This document shows positions 54,455 to 63,392 of a DNA stretch of 64,000 bases, piece after piece. Source of the DNA: Paenibacillus sp. V4I3 (lineage in GTDB: Bacteria > Bacillota > Bacilli > Paenibacillales > NBRC-103111). The notes beneath the pieces were generated by a model. The model was not told the origin of the DNA. It made no database searches and saw nothing but the letters and a program-made list of their open reading frames with translations. Made by a program: the position numbers and the translations under genes. The stretch spans positions 202,501 to 266,500 of the forward strand of contig NZ_JAUSZA010000001.1 in the NCBI RefSeq assembly GCF_030817215.1, read 5' to 3'. Within the stretch, counting starts at the first letter, position 1. Each line of letters starts with the position of its first letter.

Positions 54455-54492
54455 TAAAAAAGGCGGCTAATCCCATAGAGGATTGGCCGCTA
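54455..54492 (-). terminator. Terminator after the epimerase gene
   Basis: AGCGGCCAATCC pairs with GGATTAGCCGCC (one wobble), followed by TTTTTT on the minus strand. Confidence 0.8.
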
Positions 54493-54503
54493 TTTCATTT
54501 ACC

Positions 54504-55373
54504 CTATTGCTCCATCAACTTATACTGAGGCTCCCAGCCTAATAACCTTTTCGCCTTAGCATTTGAAATGAGAGACACTCTTCCCTCAAGTGGGGTACGA
54601 ATATCTTTGACGCCAGGAAGATATTGCTCCACTAATTCCCTGGTTGGCCGGTTCGACGAGCTATCATCCGCAGCAATGATTAACGCCTCCGCGCCAAGCC
54701 CATCTACTTCTATAGCTTTGAGACAAGCAGTAGCAACGTCCCTTGCATCAATATAAGACCACAGAATCCTCAGACGAGCTTCCGTATCATCGAAGTTGGC
54801 TTTCAGCTGCGCATAACTCTCGGGCACCAGAATATTGCCTAGGCGGAAACTAACCACCTGCATGCCGGTACGTCGGTGGAACGCTTGCGCGGTTACTTCG
54901 TTCACGACCTTGGACAAGCCGTAGCTGTCTTCCGGTAACTGTGGATGCCCTTCGTCGACAGGTACATACTGAGGCTCGAAAAATTCGCTGGCAAAACAAA
55001 TGCCATAAGACGACTCGCTTGATGCGAGCACGACTTTCCCGATTCCCAGGTTGGCAGCAGCCTCCAAAATATTGTAAGTGCTCATGACATTATTGCGGAA
55101 GCACACATCGTTCGTGTGCGTATAAGCTTGAGGAATGGCAGCAAAATGCACAATACCCGCCACCTCTTGCCGATTTCTGGAGCTATATTGCGATAGCGCA
55201 TTATGCACCTGCCCTAGATCGTTTAGATCGGTAATGATCGTCTGGCAGATCGGCTCCGCCGGAGCCTTGACGTCCAAATTAATGACTTCATAATTGTTTT
55301 CGACAAAATGCTTTAAAATCCACTGGCCCGCTTTACCGCTGCCACCAGTTACTATTACCCGCGCTTTTCCCAT
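54504..55373 (-). CDS. NAD-dependent epimerase/dehydratase (extended SDR)
   Basis: The 289-residue protein has the Rossmann motif VTGGSGKAGQWI near the start, ITDLNDLGQV, and the active-site YGLSKVVNE (Tyr-x-x-x-Lys) preceded by ASSESSYG. The C-terminal AKRLLGWEPQYKL is common in sugar-nucleotide and uronate-type SDRs. Members of this layout include uronate dehydrogenases and galactose epimerases, so a role in uronate metabolism is possible but unproven. It is 19 bp downstream of the aldo/keto reductase and shares its transcript. Confidence 0.9.
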   Translation of the reverse strand: MGKARVIVTGGSGKAGQWILKHFVENNYEVINLDVKAPAEPICQTIITDLNDLGQVHNALSQYSSRNRQEVAGIVHFAAIPQAYTHTNDVCFRNNVMSTYNILEAAANLGIGKVVLASSESSYGICFASEFFEPQYVPVDEGHPQLPEDSYGLSKVVNEVTAQAFHRRTGMQVVSFRLGNILVPESYAQLKANFDDTEARLRILWSYIDARDVATACLKAIEVDGLGAEALIIAADDSSSNRPTRELVEQYLPGVKDIRTPLEGRVSLISNAKAKRLLGWEPQYKLMEQ

Positions 55374-55392
55374 AAGCCCTCCTTAGGATGAA

Positions 55393-56364
55393 TCAACCTC
55401 TATAGAAATCCCGAATCCAGCGATGCGGCTTCAGCTTCTCAACTTGTTCCTTTGTTAACCCTTGCCCATCTCCAACCCGCATATTATTCTCCACATTACG
55501 AACCGAGCGCATACCCGGAATGACCGTTGAAACAGCAGGTTGACTGAGTACGTACCGCAGTGCGGTTTCCGGCATGTTATCCATGGAAATATCAAGATCG
55601 GAAGCGATCTTCTGTACACGGTCATATACCTGTTGTTTGCGGTCGCCGCGGAAATAGTTATTGCGGAAATCACCTTCACTGAACGTAGTATCTGGGGTAA
55701 TTCGCCCCGTCAAGCCACCTTCATCCAGCGAAACTCTGACAATAACGCCGACATTATGCTCCGCACAGGCAGGAAGCAGTTGATCTTCAGGGCTTTGATC
55801 GAAAATGTTATAAATGACCTGTACCGTATCAACAAGCCCAGATTCAATCAGCTTAATGGCGTTATTCGGTTGATGATCGTTAATCGATACGCCAAAATGG
55901 CGGATTTTGCCTTGCTCTTTAAGCTTGCGGATCCCTTCCAGCCAATCTCCTTGACCAACCCATTCGTCCGACCAGACATGAAACTGCTGGACATCGATCG
56001 TATCCAAGCCCAAATTCCGCAAACTTTGCTCTGTACTAGAAATAACATGCTCCGCTGTAAACGCCTCTTCCACAGGCACCCCGTCCCGAGCAGGCCATTG
56101 TCTGTTTATAGGAGGGATTTTGGTAGCAACATAAATCGGCTTATCGTGGGCCTTTACAACTTGCCCTACAAGTCTTTCACTGTGACCGTCTCCATAGCCC
56201 AAGGCCGTATCGATAAAGTTCAGCCCCAGCTCTATTGAACGATTTAGCGCATCGATCGATTCGTCGTCGGATGCACCGATCCAAGCCGTTTTGCCGATAC
56301 CCCATGCGCCATACCCGATTTCCGATATCTGTAATCCCGTTTTTCCAAGAGTTCTATAGTTCAT
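55393..56364 (-). CDS. Aldo/keto reductase
   Basis: ATG 56364 follows GGAGGG and starts [19 protein letters not shown], the standard beginning of the family, giving 323 residues. The catalytic tetrad is visible as [14 protein letters not shown] (Asp, Tyr), VATKIPP (Lys) and VQQFHVWSD (His). NADPH-dependent reduction of an aldehyde or sugar is expected; the substrate is unknown. The promoter at 56404 has a repeated operator-like element just upstream. A short duplicate of its 3' end is found at 61534. Confidence 0.93.
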   Translation of the reverse strand: MNYRTLGKTGLQISEIGYGAWGIGKTAWIGASDDESIDALNRSIELGLNFIDTALGYGDGHSERLVGQVVKAHDKPIYVATKIPPINRQWPARDGVPVEEAFTAEHVISSTEQSLRNLGLDTIDVQQFHVWSDEWVGQGDWLEGIRKLKEQGKIRHFGVSINDHQPNNAIKLIESGLVDTVQVIYNIFDQSPEDQLLPACAEHNVGVIVRVSLDEGGLTGRITPDTTFSEGDFRNNYFRGDRKQQVYDRVQKIASDLDISMDNMPETALRYVLSQPAVSTVIPGMRSVRNVENNMRVGDGQGLTKEQVEKLKPHRWIRDFYRG

Positions 56365-56403
56365 TTTTAGCCCTCCATCCTTAAACTGTTTTCGTTCACT
56401 GCT

Positions 56404-56432
56404 ATTATACAAGGAAACAAAAATCTTCATAA
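56404..56432 (-). promoter_or_regulatory. Promoter of the aldo/keto reductase operon
   Basis: On the minus strand TTATGA (56427-56432) and TATAAT (56404-56409) are separated by 17 bases, 40 bp upstream of the start codon. Confidence 0.6.
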
Positions 56433-56445
56433 GAACTGAAAAAGT

Positions 56446-56475
56446 TGTCAGTTAGTAACATCCAAGTAAGTATGG
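56446..56475. promoter_or_regulatory. Repeated operator-like element, copy 2
   Basis: Same 16+4+11 arrangement as the copy at 52281, located just upstream of the -35 box of the aldo/keto reductase operon. This position suits an activator or a divergent repressor. Confidence 0.65.
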
Positions 56476-56624
56476 GTAACGTTTTTTCATATTCGCTAGC
56501 CCGGTGCAACAGCAAATGAAAAAAGAACAACCTACCATAATTTTTTACATCCTTGGAATGGATCTAGTTCTATACAATGAAGAAATCACCAGTCCGAGAG
56601 GAGCGTGTAATCCTGATAAGACGC

Positions 56625-56640
56625 ATGAAAGCGGTTTCGA
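56625..56640 (+). promoter_or_regulatory. Near-consensus cre site before the lyase gene
   Basis: TGAAAGCGGTTTCG differs from the cre consensus at one of the last bases. It lies 55 bp before the start codon, within the expected leader. Confidence 0.4.
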
Positions 56641-56695
56641 GTGTAAGCTGCAAAAGTTGAGTCAATTGACTAATGAATGAAAGGGGTCAACTTCA

Positions 56696-59500
56696 ATGAA
56701 TTTATTAAAACGTTCAAGGAAAATTACAGCTTTGTTGATGGCATTAATAATTGTTTCTAGTACCGGTATATGGCATGTTCCCGTGATAGCAGCAAATAGT
56801 TCAACAGTTGATTTACTTGATCCGAATTTTGTAAATAGCCATGGTGGGAATATGGTTTCAATTAATGCAGACCCAAACAGGTCACCTTATGCAGTCTTTG
56901 GTGAAGCTTTTGGCACAGATAACCCTGTTGAAGGTGCTACAAAAACGGCAAGAGCAATCCTCGGAGCAGCTGTTGAAAGACATGTCGAAAATATTTATGA
57001 CCAGGCATTGGGTAAAGACGTTTTTAAAGTAGAAGTGAATGGAAACGATTGCTACACCTGTTATTTGCACAATACGACATATGACAGCGCGACCGGCACA
57101 TTTATCGGTGGTAACGATGACAGACAAAGAATTGAAATAAGACCAGCCGAAGAAAGCAGAAACCTGATAGGCTTGGAAAATGAGATCACAGCATTCCGCT
57201 GGAAGCTTAAGATAGATAAAGATATTCAGAAGCCAGATGGATTTTTTCACATATTCCAGTACAAGGCCTATAATTCCTTTGGTCTAGTTGGGAACAAATT
57301 ACCGCTTCATGACTCCGTCAATTATCCGAACTTCTCTAGTGCCGAAGATGGAAATCCGATACTTACGTTTACGATTTCATCTTCAGCTACACAAAATCTT
57401 GAATTCCGTTATGCCGATATTGGCACGGATGCGGGTCAAGAAACGCTTGCCAGTATCCCACTCAATGCCATTAAGGATAAATGGGTTGATATTACAGTTA
57501 AAATTCTTAACGCTGAGTATGGTTGGGTCACAATGATCATGAAAGACGTTGAAACCGGCAAAGTTTTAATGGAGTACAACGATCCTAACAGAGTTCTTGA
57601 TATCTGGAGACGTCCTGAGATCAAATATAACAACATGACTTTTGAGGGGCCCTACCCTGCTGTCAGCGATATGATTAACCGTCCAAAATGGGGTATTTAC
57701 CGTAAGGCAGATAAATCGAATCCGAACGTCAAGGATGCAAAAATTTACCTTGCAGATATGACACTTTATAAGTCAGCGGTAGGTGTTTCACCCGTTAACC
57801 TTGCTTATGGTAAAAAAGCTTACAATTCTGGCCCTATATCCGGCAATGCGTTCCAAACCGCTAACGCAAAGGCGGAGCGATTAACGGATGGCGTACAGAA
57901 AGACCCTGTTAAGTACACGAACTTGATCGTACCGCAGAACAATTTCTCTGCCCTTGGTGATTTGAGTTGGGTAGGTACGGAGAGTTCAAAAAAAGGTAGT
58001 GTCATTATCGATCTAGGGAAGGTAATGGATTTTAATCAAGTTAAGTTCTTTGCTAAAACGCTAAGATTGAAATATGTTAACCTCTCAGTCTCCGCGGAGT
58101 CTGCTTCGTATTCAGATGCTGCGGATTTAGACAAAATGGTATTTACACCTGTCGATCCTCTGTACAGTGATGGCGGTAAAAATTGGACATACTTTAATGC
58201 GGCTAACGGCGGAGGAGATGATGCAGCAGATAAAGAGTACCTCATAGATCTTGGGAAGACGTATTCATCCAGATATGTAAAGCTTTATTTTGAAAATGGT
58301 TCCGGTGCCAATACGACTACGGGTACTTCCACTTTTACAATGACGGGCCCGCCACGCCTATCTGAACTCGAGATTTATAACGCGCCTCAAACACCAAAAA
58401 ATATTTCCATTAATTACTCTGGCGGTTCAGGAGCAACCATTTCCTGGGATAATGTTCCTGCTGATTATTTTGTTATTTATGATAACGGAAAGGTATTGGT
58501 AGATCATGCTGCTTCAAATACCTATAACCTAACGGATTTAGACCCTGGCGCCATTTACAATCTTTCATTGAGGACTGCATACACAGATCCCTATTCTTTC
58601 AAACCGATGCTTTCAGCAGAAAGTGCAGCTACGGTATTGCATACCGATGGAGATCCCATTATTCCAAATCCTCCCTCTTCAGTGACTGCGACAGCAGCAT
58701 CAGATAAATCTATAAGCGTTAACTGGAACGCCGTACCTGATGCTCAGAGTTACAGGGTTGCATTGGTTACCGATGCTTTTGAAAGAATAGTCGCAGATGA
58801 TTATAAGGATACATCCTATACGATCAAAGATCTTTCTCCTGGAACGTCCTATCGAGTAAAGGTCTACGCTATAAGAAGAGGTACTTTGTCTGCTGCTGCT
58901 GCAGAAGACCAAGTTCTAACTACAGGTGTAAAGAACGCTTCCGATAATCTTTTACATAATAAAGAAGTTCAGTATACAAGAGTTTGGAATGATGATACTA
59001 GCAGCTATGGCGCTAACAAGGCGCTTGACAATGATGCGGATGGTTCCAGATGGGTGGCTCTAAAAGGTTCCCAATCAGCGTGGATGATGGTTGATATCGG
59101 GGAAACAACGCCAGTAAGTACGCTTGAATACTATAGCTATCAGAATAAGTTGAAAAAAGTTTCTTTCTATTATGCAACGGATGGTGAAGCTTTTACGAAT
59201 CCAAATAGTGATAAATGGATAAAGATACTTACCGACGACCGTGTGGCTCAGGGCAAATATGGAAATGCGAGTATTACTAAAATTGCAGAGAGGATTCCAC
59301 TTGCTGCGCCTGTAAATGCAAGATTTATCAAATTTACGGTCGATGCAGTTGATGGTGATATTAACGTCAATGAAGTTAAGGCTTTTGGACCTATGTCCTT
59401 TGTTGGAAATTCTGCCTTAACCGCTAGTGATAAAACAGACAGCAGTATTGATCTTAGCTGGGCTGGTTCCAATACGACCCTACCGGGTTTCAAGCTATGA
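56696..59500 (+). CDS. Secreted polysaccharide-lyase-like protein, 5' part of a frameshifted gene
   Basis: ATG 56696 follows AAAGGGG. The 934 residues begin with a signal peptide (MNLLKRSRKITALLMALIIV). A beta-jelly-roll region follows (about 35-360; DDRQRIEIRPAEES, FFHIFQYKAYNS, RPKWGIYRKADKS), which resembles PF14099-type polysaccharide lyases. Then come a discoidin-like domain (about 365-565), two FN3 (about 570-755), a second discoidin-like domain and the start of another FN3. The frame ends abruptly inside that FN3 (DLSWAGSNTTLPGFKL), and the domain continues in another frame. The catalytic part is complete, so a shortened but active enzyme is possible. The base composition is more AT-rich than in the tail or the pectinase genes. 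Substrate is unknown. Confidence 0.85.
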   Translation: MNLLKRSRKITALLMALIIVSSTGIWHVPVIAANSSTVDLLDPNFVNSHGGNMVSINADPNRSPYAVFGEAFGTDNPVEGATKTARAILGAAVERHVENIYDQALGKDVFKVEVNGNDCYTCYLHNTTYDSATGTFIGGNDDRQRIEIRPAEESRNLIGLENEITAFRWKLKIDKDIQKPDGFFHIFQYKAYNSFGLVGNKLPLHDSVNYPNFSSAEDGNPILTFTISSSATQNLEFRYADIGTDAGQETLASIPLNAIKDKWVDITVKILNAEYGWVTMIMKDVETGKVLMEYNDPNRVLDIWRRPEIKYNNMTFEGPYPAVSDMINRPKWGIYRKADKSNPNVKDAKIYLADMTLYKSAVGVSPVNLAYGKKAYNSGPISGNAFQTANAKAERLTDGVQKDPVKYTNLIVPQNNFSALGDLSWVGTESSKKGSVIIDLGKVMDFNQVKFFAKTLRLKYVNLSVSAESASYSDAADLDKMVFTPVDPLYSDGGKNWTYFNAANGGGDDAADKEYLIDLGKTYSSRYVKLYFENGSGANTTTGTSTFTMTGPPRLSELEIYNAPQTPKNISINYSGGSGATISWDNVPADYFVIYDNGKVLVDHAASNTYNLTDLDPGAIYNLSLRTAYTDPYSFKPMLSAESAATVLHTDGDPIIPNPPSSVTATAASDKSISVNWNAVPDAQSYRVALVTDAFERIVADDYKDTSYTIKDLSPGTSYRVKVYAIRRGTLSAAAAEDQVLTTGVKNASDNLLHNKEVQYTRVWNDDTSSYGANKALDNDADGSRWVALKGSQSAWMMVDIGETTPVSTLEYYSYQNKLKKVSFYYATDGEAFTNPNSDKWIKILTDDRVAQGKYGNASITKIAERIPLAAPVNARFIKFTVDAVDGDINVNEVKAFGPMSFVGNSALTASDKTDSSIDLSWAGSNTTLPGFKL

Positions 59501-60242
59501 TGTTTATAGTGGAAATACCAAACTTACAACCGTGGCAGCTAACGTCCATAACTATAAGGTTACAGGTCTTACGCCAAATACTGCGTATACCTTCAGAGTC
59601 AAGGCTGTTAGTGAGTCCTTAAACGATTCAGCCTACTCAACACTAGGTGGATTGATACTTAACGTAACAACTTTGGCGGATACGACACCTCCAACGGCAA
59701 CCGTTGCATACAACACCGCTTCGCCGACAAATGGGAACGTGATTGCCACGATTACGCCGAGCGAGCCGGTCACAGTCACAAATAACGGTGGTTCGCTCAG
59801 CCACACGTTCAGCGACAATGGAAGCTTTACGTTCGAGTTCGTCGACGCAGCTGGCAACACAGGTACGGCAACGGCGACGGTCGCGAACATCGACAAGATC
59901 GCTCCGACGCTCACGCTATCGGTCGATAAGCCGGTGCTTAACCCTCCGAACCACAAAATGGTGACGGTCACCGCGAGCGTATATGCGGATGGGACCGGCT
60001 CCGATATCGCATCTATTGTGTTGACGTCGATCGTCTCGAACGAGCCGGATAACGAACTCGGCGACGGAAATACCGTTAACGACATCCAAGACGCGGCGAT
60101 CGGAACCTACGACACATCGTTCAGCCTCCGCGCAGAACGTTCCGGTAAAGGATACGACCGTGTCTACACCATTACGTACACAATCACTGATACGGCTGGC
60201 AATATAGCAAATGCTTCGACTCAGGTGGTTGTCCCACATTAA
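59427..60242 (+). CDS. 3' part of the frameshifted lyase gene: FN3 remainder and pectinase-type Ig tail
   Basis: This frame continues the FN3 domain (SSYDVYSGNTKLTTVAANV) and then has one Ig-like repeat (PPTATVAYNTASPTNGNVI) and the conserved terminal domain (IVLTSIVSNEPDNELGDGN, AIGTYDTSFSLRAERSGKG) found in the pectinases at 24902 and 28065. It has no ribosome binding site or signal peptide, and the first about 20 residues are out-of-frame. It is therefore the displaced end of the gene starting at 56696. The meaningful part starts near 59490. A one-base gain (or two-base loss) near 59480-59492 would restore one reading frame. Confidence 0.75.
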   Translation: MIKQTAVLILAGLVPIRPYRVSSYDVYSGNTKLTTVAANVHNYKVTGLTPNTAYTFRVKAVSESLNDSAYSTLGGLILNVTTLADTTPPTATVAYNTASPTNGNVIATITPSEPVTVTNNGGSLSHTFSDNGSFTFEFVDAAGNTGTATATVANIDKIAPTLTLSVDKPVLNPPNHKMVTVTASVYADGTGSDIASIVLTSIVSNEPDNELGDGNTVNDIQDAAIGTYDTSFSLRAERSGKGYDRVYTITYTITDTAGNIANASTQVVVPH

Positions 60243-60252
60243 TGGCATTGAT

Positions 60253-60286
60253 AAAACGGCGGTCCTCTAGATGAGGGCTGCCGTTT
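60253..60286 (+). terminator. Terminator after the lyase gene
   Basis: AAAACGGC pairs with GCCGTTTT, with an inner CCTC/GAGG stem. T-runs on both sides suggest it also serves the minus-strand peroxiredoxin gene. Confidence 0.75.
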
Positions 60287-60391
60287 TGATAATATGTTTG
60301 CGGAAGCTCTGAATATCAAAGATATTCGGGCGATTATTGATCTTGTTGAGGATGATAATGAGGATGATGAGTCTAGTGGGAGCTATTACAC

Positions 60392-60979
60392 CTACACCAA
60401 ATCGCATGCCTCAGCAGGCATCCAGTGTGCATCCTTGCCGTCCCACTTGATGTTGCAGCCGATCGGATTCGTAAGTGGCACCGTAATCTCTTGGCCAGCC
60501 GTAAGCTCGGCTAATGCATTTTCCAGATCGTTCACTGTAACTCTACTGGCATCCCTGGGGCTGTCCACTACGCGTCCTGTATAAACCAGCTTCCGATTTT
60601 CATCGAATATATAGAAATGAGGCGTCCGTAAAGCGCCATAAGCGAGCGCAGTCTCTTGGGAATCATCTCTGAGGTATACCCATGGAAATTGATGCTCCTC
60701 CATATGCGTTACCATGTGGTCAAAGGAATCCTCCGGCTTCGTGTTCGCACTATTAGCGTTAATGCCAACGAATCGCACACCCTGCTCTTTGAACCGATTG
60801 GCCGTTTCCCGAGTGATTTCATTTGAACCAATGACATAAGGGCAATGATTACATGTAAAAAAGATGACAAGCGCCTTGGCGCCGCTAAAATCGTTCAGCG
60901 AATATACTCCCCCGTCCGTTGCCGGTAAAGAGAAGTCAGGCGCTTGATCCCCGAGCGATAAAGTAAAGGTAAAAGCCAT
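60392..60979 (-). CDS. Thioredoxin-fold peroxiredoxin-like protein (AhpC/TSA)
   Basis: ATG 60979, eight bases after AAAGGGG, gives 195 residues. The thioredoxin fold is visible: [16 protein letters not shown], then [14 protein letters not shown] with two cysteines in a CNHC arrangement (a redox CxxC-type site), [10 protein letters not shown] and the cis-Pro segment [10 protein letters not shown]. The C-terminus has an extra [12 protein letters not shown] motif typical of this thioredoxin-family group. The gene is probably involved in thiol/peroxide chemistry; the partner is unknown. It overlaps nothing and may share a transcript with the VOC gene 28 bp upstream. Confidence 0.92.
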   Translation of the reverse strand: MAFTFTLSLGDQAPDFSLPATDGGVYSLNDFSGAKALVIFFTCNHCPYVIGSNEITRETANRFKEQGVRFVGINANSANTKPEDSFDHMVTHMEEHQFPWVYLRDDSQETALAYGALRTPHFYIFDENRKLVYTGRVVDSPRDASRVTVNDLENALAELTAGQEITVPLTNPIGCNIKWDGKDAHWMPAEACDLV

Positions 60980-61007
60980 GTCATGTACCCCTTTCATTAT
61001 TGAAAAG

Positions 61008-61430
61008 TTACAACTGGTTTTCTCCTGTGCTATGGAAAAACTCGATAATTTCACCGTTCAACCCTTTGACAAATGCGATCCTAACTGGCGTCGGCGGATT
61101 GTTGCCTAAGATAACATCTTTGGGTTCTACCGTCACCACGGCTCCAGCTGCAACAGCCGCTTCAACGGCTGCATCCACATTGTTGCTACGAAAAGCAACG
61201 TGAAAATAGTAGCCTTCCGGTTTCGGTTCACCAGATCCACCTGCAAAAACCTCCATGTAATTACCATCGCCGGAATCCAGTAGGACAATTCGCTTATCGC
61301 CTTCGCCCCAGCCATGCTTTTCCTTGAAGCCTAATCCCTCCGTGTAAAACTTGACCGTCGCTTCAAAGTCGTTCGCTCTAAGCGCAACGTGATGAAAGCC
61401 ACCGCCGCCTATTTTCTCATTGGTACCCAC
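61008..61430 (-). CDS. VOC (glyoxalase/bleomycin resistance) family protein
   Basis: A GTG start at 61430, eight bases after AAAGGAGG, gives 140 residues ([20 protein letters not shown]). The two beta-alpha-beta-beta-beta modules are [20 protein letters not shown]...MEVFAGG and [20 protein letters not shown]...GEIIEFFH. Histidine and glutamate in HHVAL, MEVF, HVAF and EIIEFF are the usual metal ligands. The reaction cannot be assigned. It lies upstream of, and probably in one operon with, the peroxiredoxin-like gene. Confidence 0.9.
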   Translation of the reverse strand: MGTNEKIGGGGFHHVALRANDFEATVKFYTEGLGFKEKHGWGEGDKRIVLLDSGDGNYMEVFAGGSGEPKPEGYYFHVAFRSNNVDAAVEAAVAAGAVVTVEPKDVILGNNPPTPVRIAFVKGLNGEIIEFFHSTGENQL

Positions 61431-61533
61431 TTTCTTAGCCTCCTTTGATACTGCAATCACTACTACTCCAGTATAACTTACTTCCATGATTTAGAAAATT
61501 TATACGATGTAAAATTTATTTCAACACGATAAG

Positions 61534-61582
61534 AATCAACCTCTATAGAATTCCCGAATCCAGCGATGCGGCTTCAGCTTCT
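61534..61582 (-). pseudogene. Relic of an aldo/keto reductase 3' end
   Basis: Forty-eight of 49 bases match 55391-55439, the 3' end of the aldo/keto reductase gene. The minus strand encodes [14 protein letters not shown] followed by TGA, with one substitution (Asp to Glu). Nothing upstream continues the gene, so only the last about 15 codons remain. Confidence 0.85.
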
Positions 61583-61687
61583 TCCCCAAACGCATGCATT
61601 TTTTGTTTCCAAATGAAGGAATTTGTCAAAATATGTAGAAATATTGAATGGCATTGTACTACTTGAAATCGAAAGGATGAACAACAA

Positions 61688-63313
61688 GTGAATCAAGCGC
61701 TCAAATCTTGGTTATCCCCAATTACTAGACTACACCTATCCGTCATGTTTGGTTGGTTAGTCGTCCTCTTTTATTTAGTGGTCCCTGCCCTTTCCGGCAA
61801 CGAGGTCGATCTTTTAACGCCTATCATTCTCCTCTCTTTGCGATACAGCGTTTTTAAACCGATTGATATGATTGGCAGTGCTCTATCCGGCTGGCTTCTT
61901 TTCTCTTTTTGGGACTACATATTTAATAATGCCCGGAATAGGGATGCAACTGGGGGAGCTTTATTTGTTATTATTATATTCGGGTTATTTTTTGTTTTCA
62001 TAAAAGGAGCAGTTCTTTCTGCTTATTTTCTCATAAGAGAGACTTATATGATTACAAAGTACTATAGGACGAGAAGCACACATACTCAGTCTGGACAAGT
62101 ATTCTCACAAGTTGCCGCAACCACGGAAACTCCTGAAGTAACACCTGAAAGGAAAGTCTTGCTGCAATCCTCCGATTCAGACATCATCCAGCAACCCATA
62201 TTGGACAATCCTATTGAAGGAGAGATCCCTCAGTCACACTTCGACCGTTATTTTGCCCACTTGGGTCATTCAAGTGTAGCAACCGCATATCACGACCCTA
62301 CAGGAGATACGCATTTCTTATGGAATTTCTATCAGAAAGATGTAGATATTAGTAAGTCTGGTAATAGTCTTTTGCTTATTAGTGGAAAAGAAAAAGGACG
62401 GGATCTTTTTATAGACCAATTTTGCAAAACTCACTCCCAAGTCGATCCATATGCTGTTTATAAAATCGTCTTTGGAGACCCTTCGCCAGGAATTCAATCA
62501 AAGTGGCTGGGTGGTGCGATGAAAGATATCGATTTATCGTCTGACTCACAGTACGATGACATCATTGGTACAGATTTGGATGAATTTCGAAATATGACAC
62601 TGGAAGCGAGAATTTTTTTTACAGAAACCTATTTTAAAATGTTAGCGGCGATGCGCAATGTTACTTTAAAAGACCTCTTTCCGAATGGAGTAGATTATGA
62701 TCCCAATACGGAAAGTCCTCTTAAGGGATATGCTAATAAGATTGAAAATAGCCCTCACAAAGATTTCTTGGAGAGCTATACCCATAATTTCGGCATGAAA
62801 TCCTGGCATGAAACAGAGAGCGGGTACTGTCGGTTTATACCAAGCTATTTAACACCTGCTGAGAAAGCTTTACTATTATTCGAGACGATCTGGGAAATGT
62901 ACAGTATACCAGCCCTATTTAGTTTCCTAAACTCGCCACACTATCATATTCTCCATATCGAAATACCAAACGAGGTAATTCTCGAAGGTGAATATGGCGA
63001 ATGGTTCCAGAAAGCAATGAAATATTTGCACTGGCGTACACAGTTTAAAAACTATGATATGACTTATATATTAGCAATTGATGAACCGAATCCTTTGATA
63101 ACCCTGCCTATTAACCATCATGTACTTTTTGAAAAAAGGCATACAGAGCTATACAAGGCGAATTCCAACATCAGCATTCCCGCCGAACATACACAAGTTA
63201 TTCAAAGTATTACAGAAGGCTGCTGCCTGTGGATCGATTATACATCCGATCAATTCCACTCGTTAAAACTTAAGACACAAGAAGAAATTTCTTTCATAAA
63301 AAAGCTTAACTAG
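61688..63313 (+). CDS. Unrecognised membrane protein with a large cytosolic domain
   Basis: A GTG start at 61688, about eight bases after GAAAGGATG, gives 541 residues. Three hydrophobic segments lie in 1-125 (MFGWLVVLFYLVVPALSG, SGWLLFSFWDYIF and FVIIIFGLFFVFIKGAVL). A flexible linker (about 130-185) and a soluble domain to the end follow. That domain has no Walker motif or other signature I can name; it contains LLLISGKEKGRDLFIDQFCK, a QYDDIIGTDLDEF stretch, and ILAIDEPNPLITLPINHHV. The gene is isolated, AT-rich and has its own terminator. Function unknown. Confidence 0.8.
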   Translation: MNQALKSWLSPITRLHLSVMFGWLVVLFYLVVPALSGNEVDLLTPIILLSLRYSVFKPIDMIGSALSGWLLFSFWDYIFNNARNRDATGGALFVIIIFGLFFVFIKGAVLSAYFLIRETYMITKYYRTRSTHTQSGQVFSQVAATTETPEVTPERKVLLQSSDSDIIQQPILDNPIEGEIPQSHFDRYFAHLGHSSVATAYHDPTGDTHFLWNFYQKDVDISKSGNSLLLISGKEKGRDLFIDQFCKTHSQVDPYAVYKIVFGDPSPGIQSKWLGGAMKDIDLSSDSQYDDIIGTDLDEFRNMTLEARIFFTETYFKMLAAMRNVTLKDLFPNGVDYDPNTESPLKGYANKIENSPHKDFLESYTHNFGMKSWHETESGYCRFIPSYLTPAEKALLLFETIWEMYSIPALFSFLNSPHYHILHIEIPNEVILEGEYGEWFQKAMKYLHWRTQFKNYDMTYILAIDEPNPLITLPINHHVLFEKRHTELYKANSNISIPAEHTQVIQSITEGCCLWIDYTSDQFHSLKLKTQEEISFIKKLN

Positions 63314-63336
63314 ACCGACATCTGATGATTAAGTTA

Positions 63337-63362
63337 GACCGCTGAGTATATCGGCGGTTTTT
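63337..63362 (+). terminator. Terminator after the unrecognised membrane protein gene
   Basis: ACCGC(T)GA pairs with TCGGCGGT, followed by TTTTTGT. Confidence 0.75.
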
Positions 63363-63392
63363 GTCTTTATACTGTTCAATATAGTTATCTCT

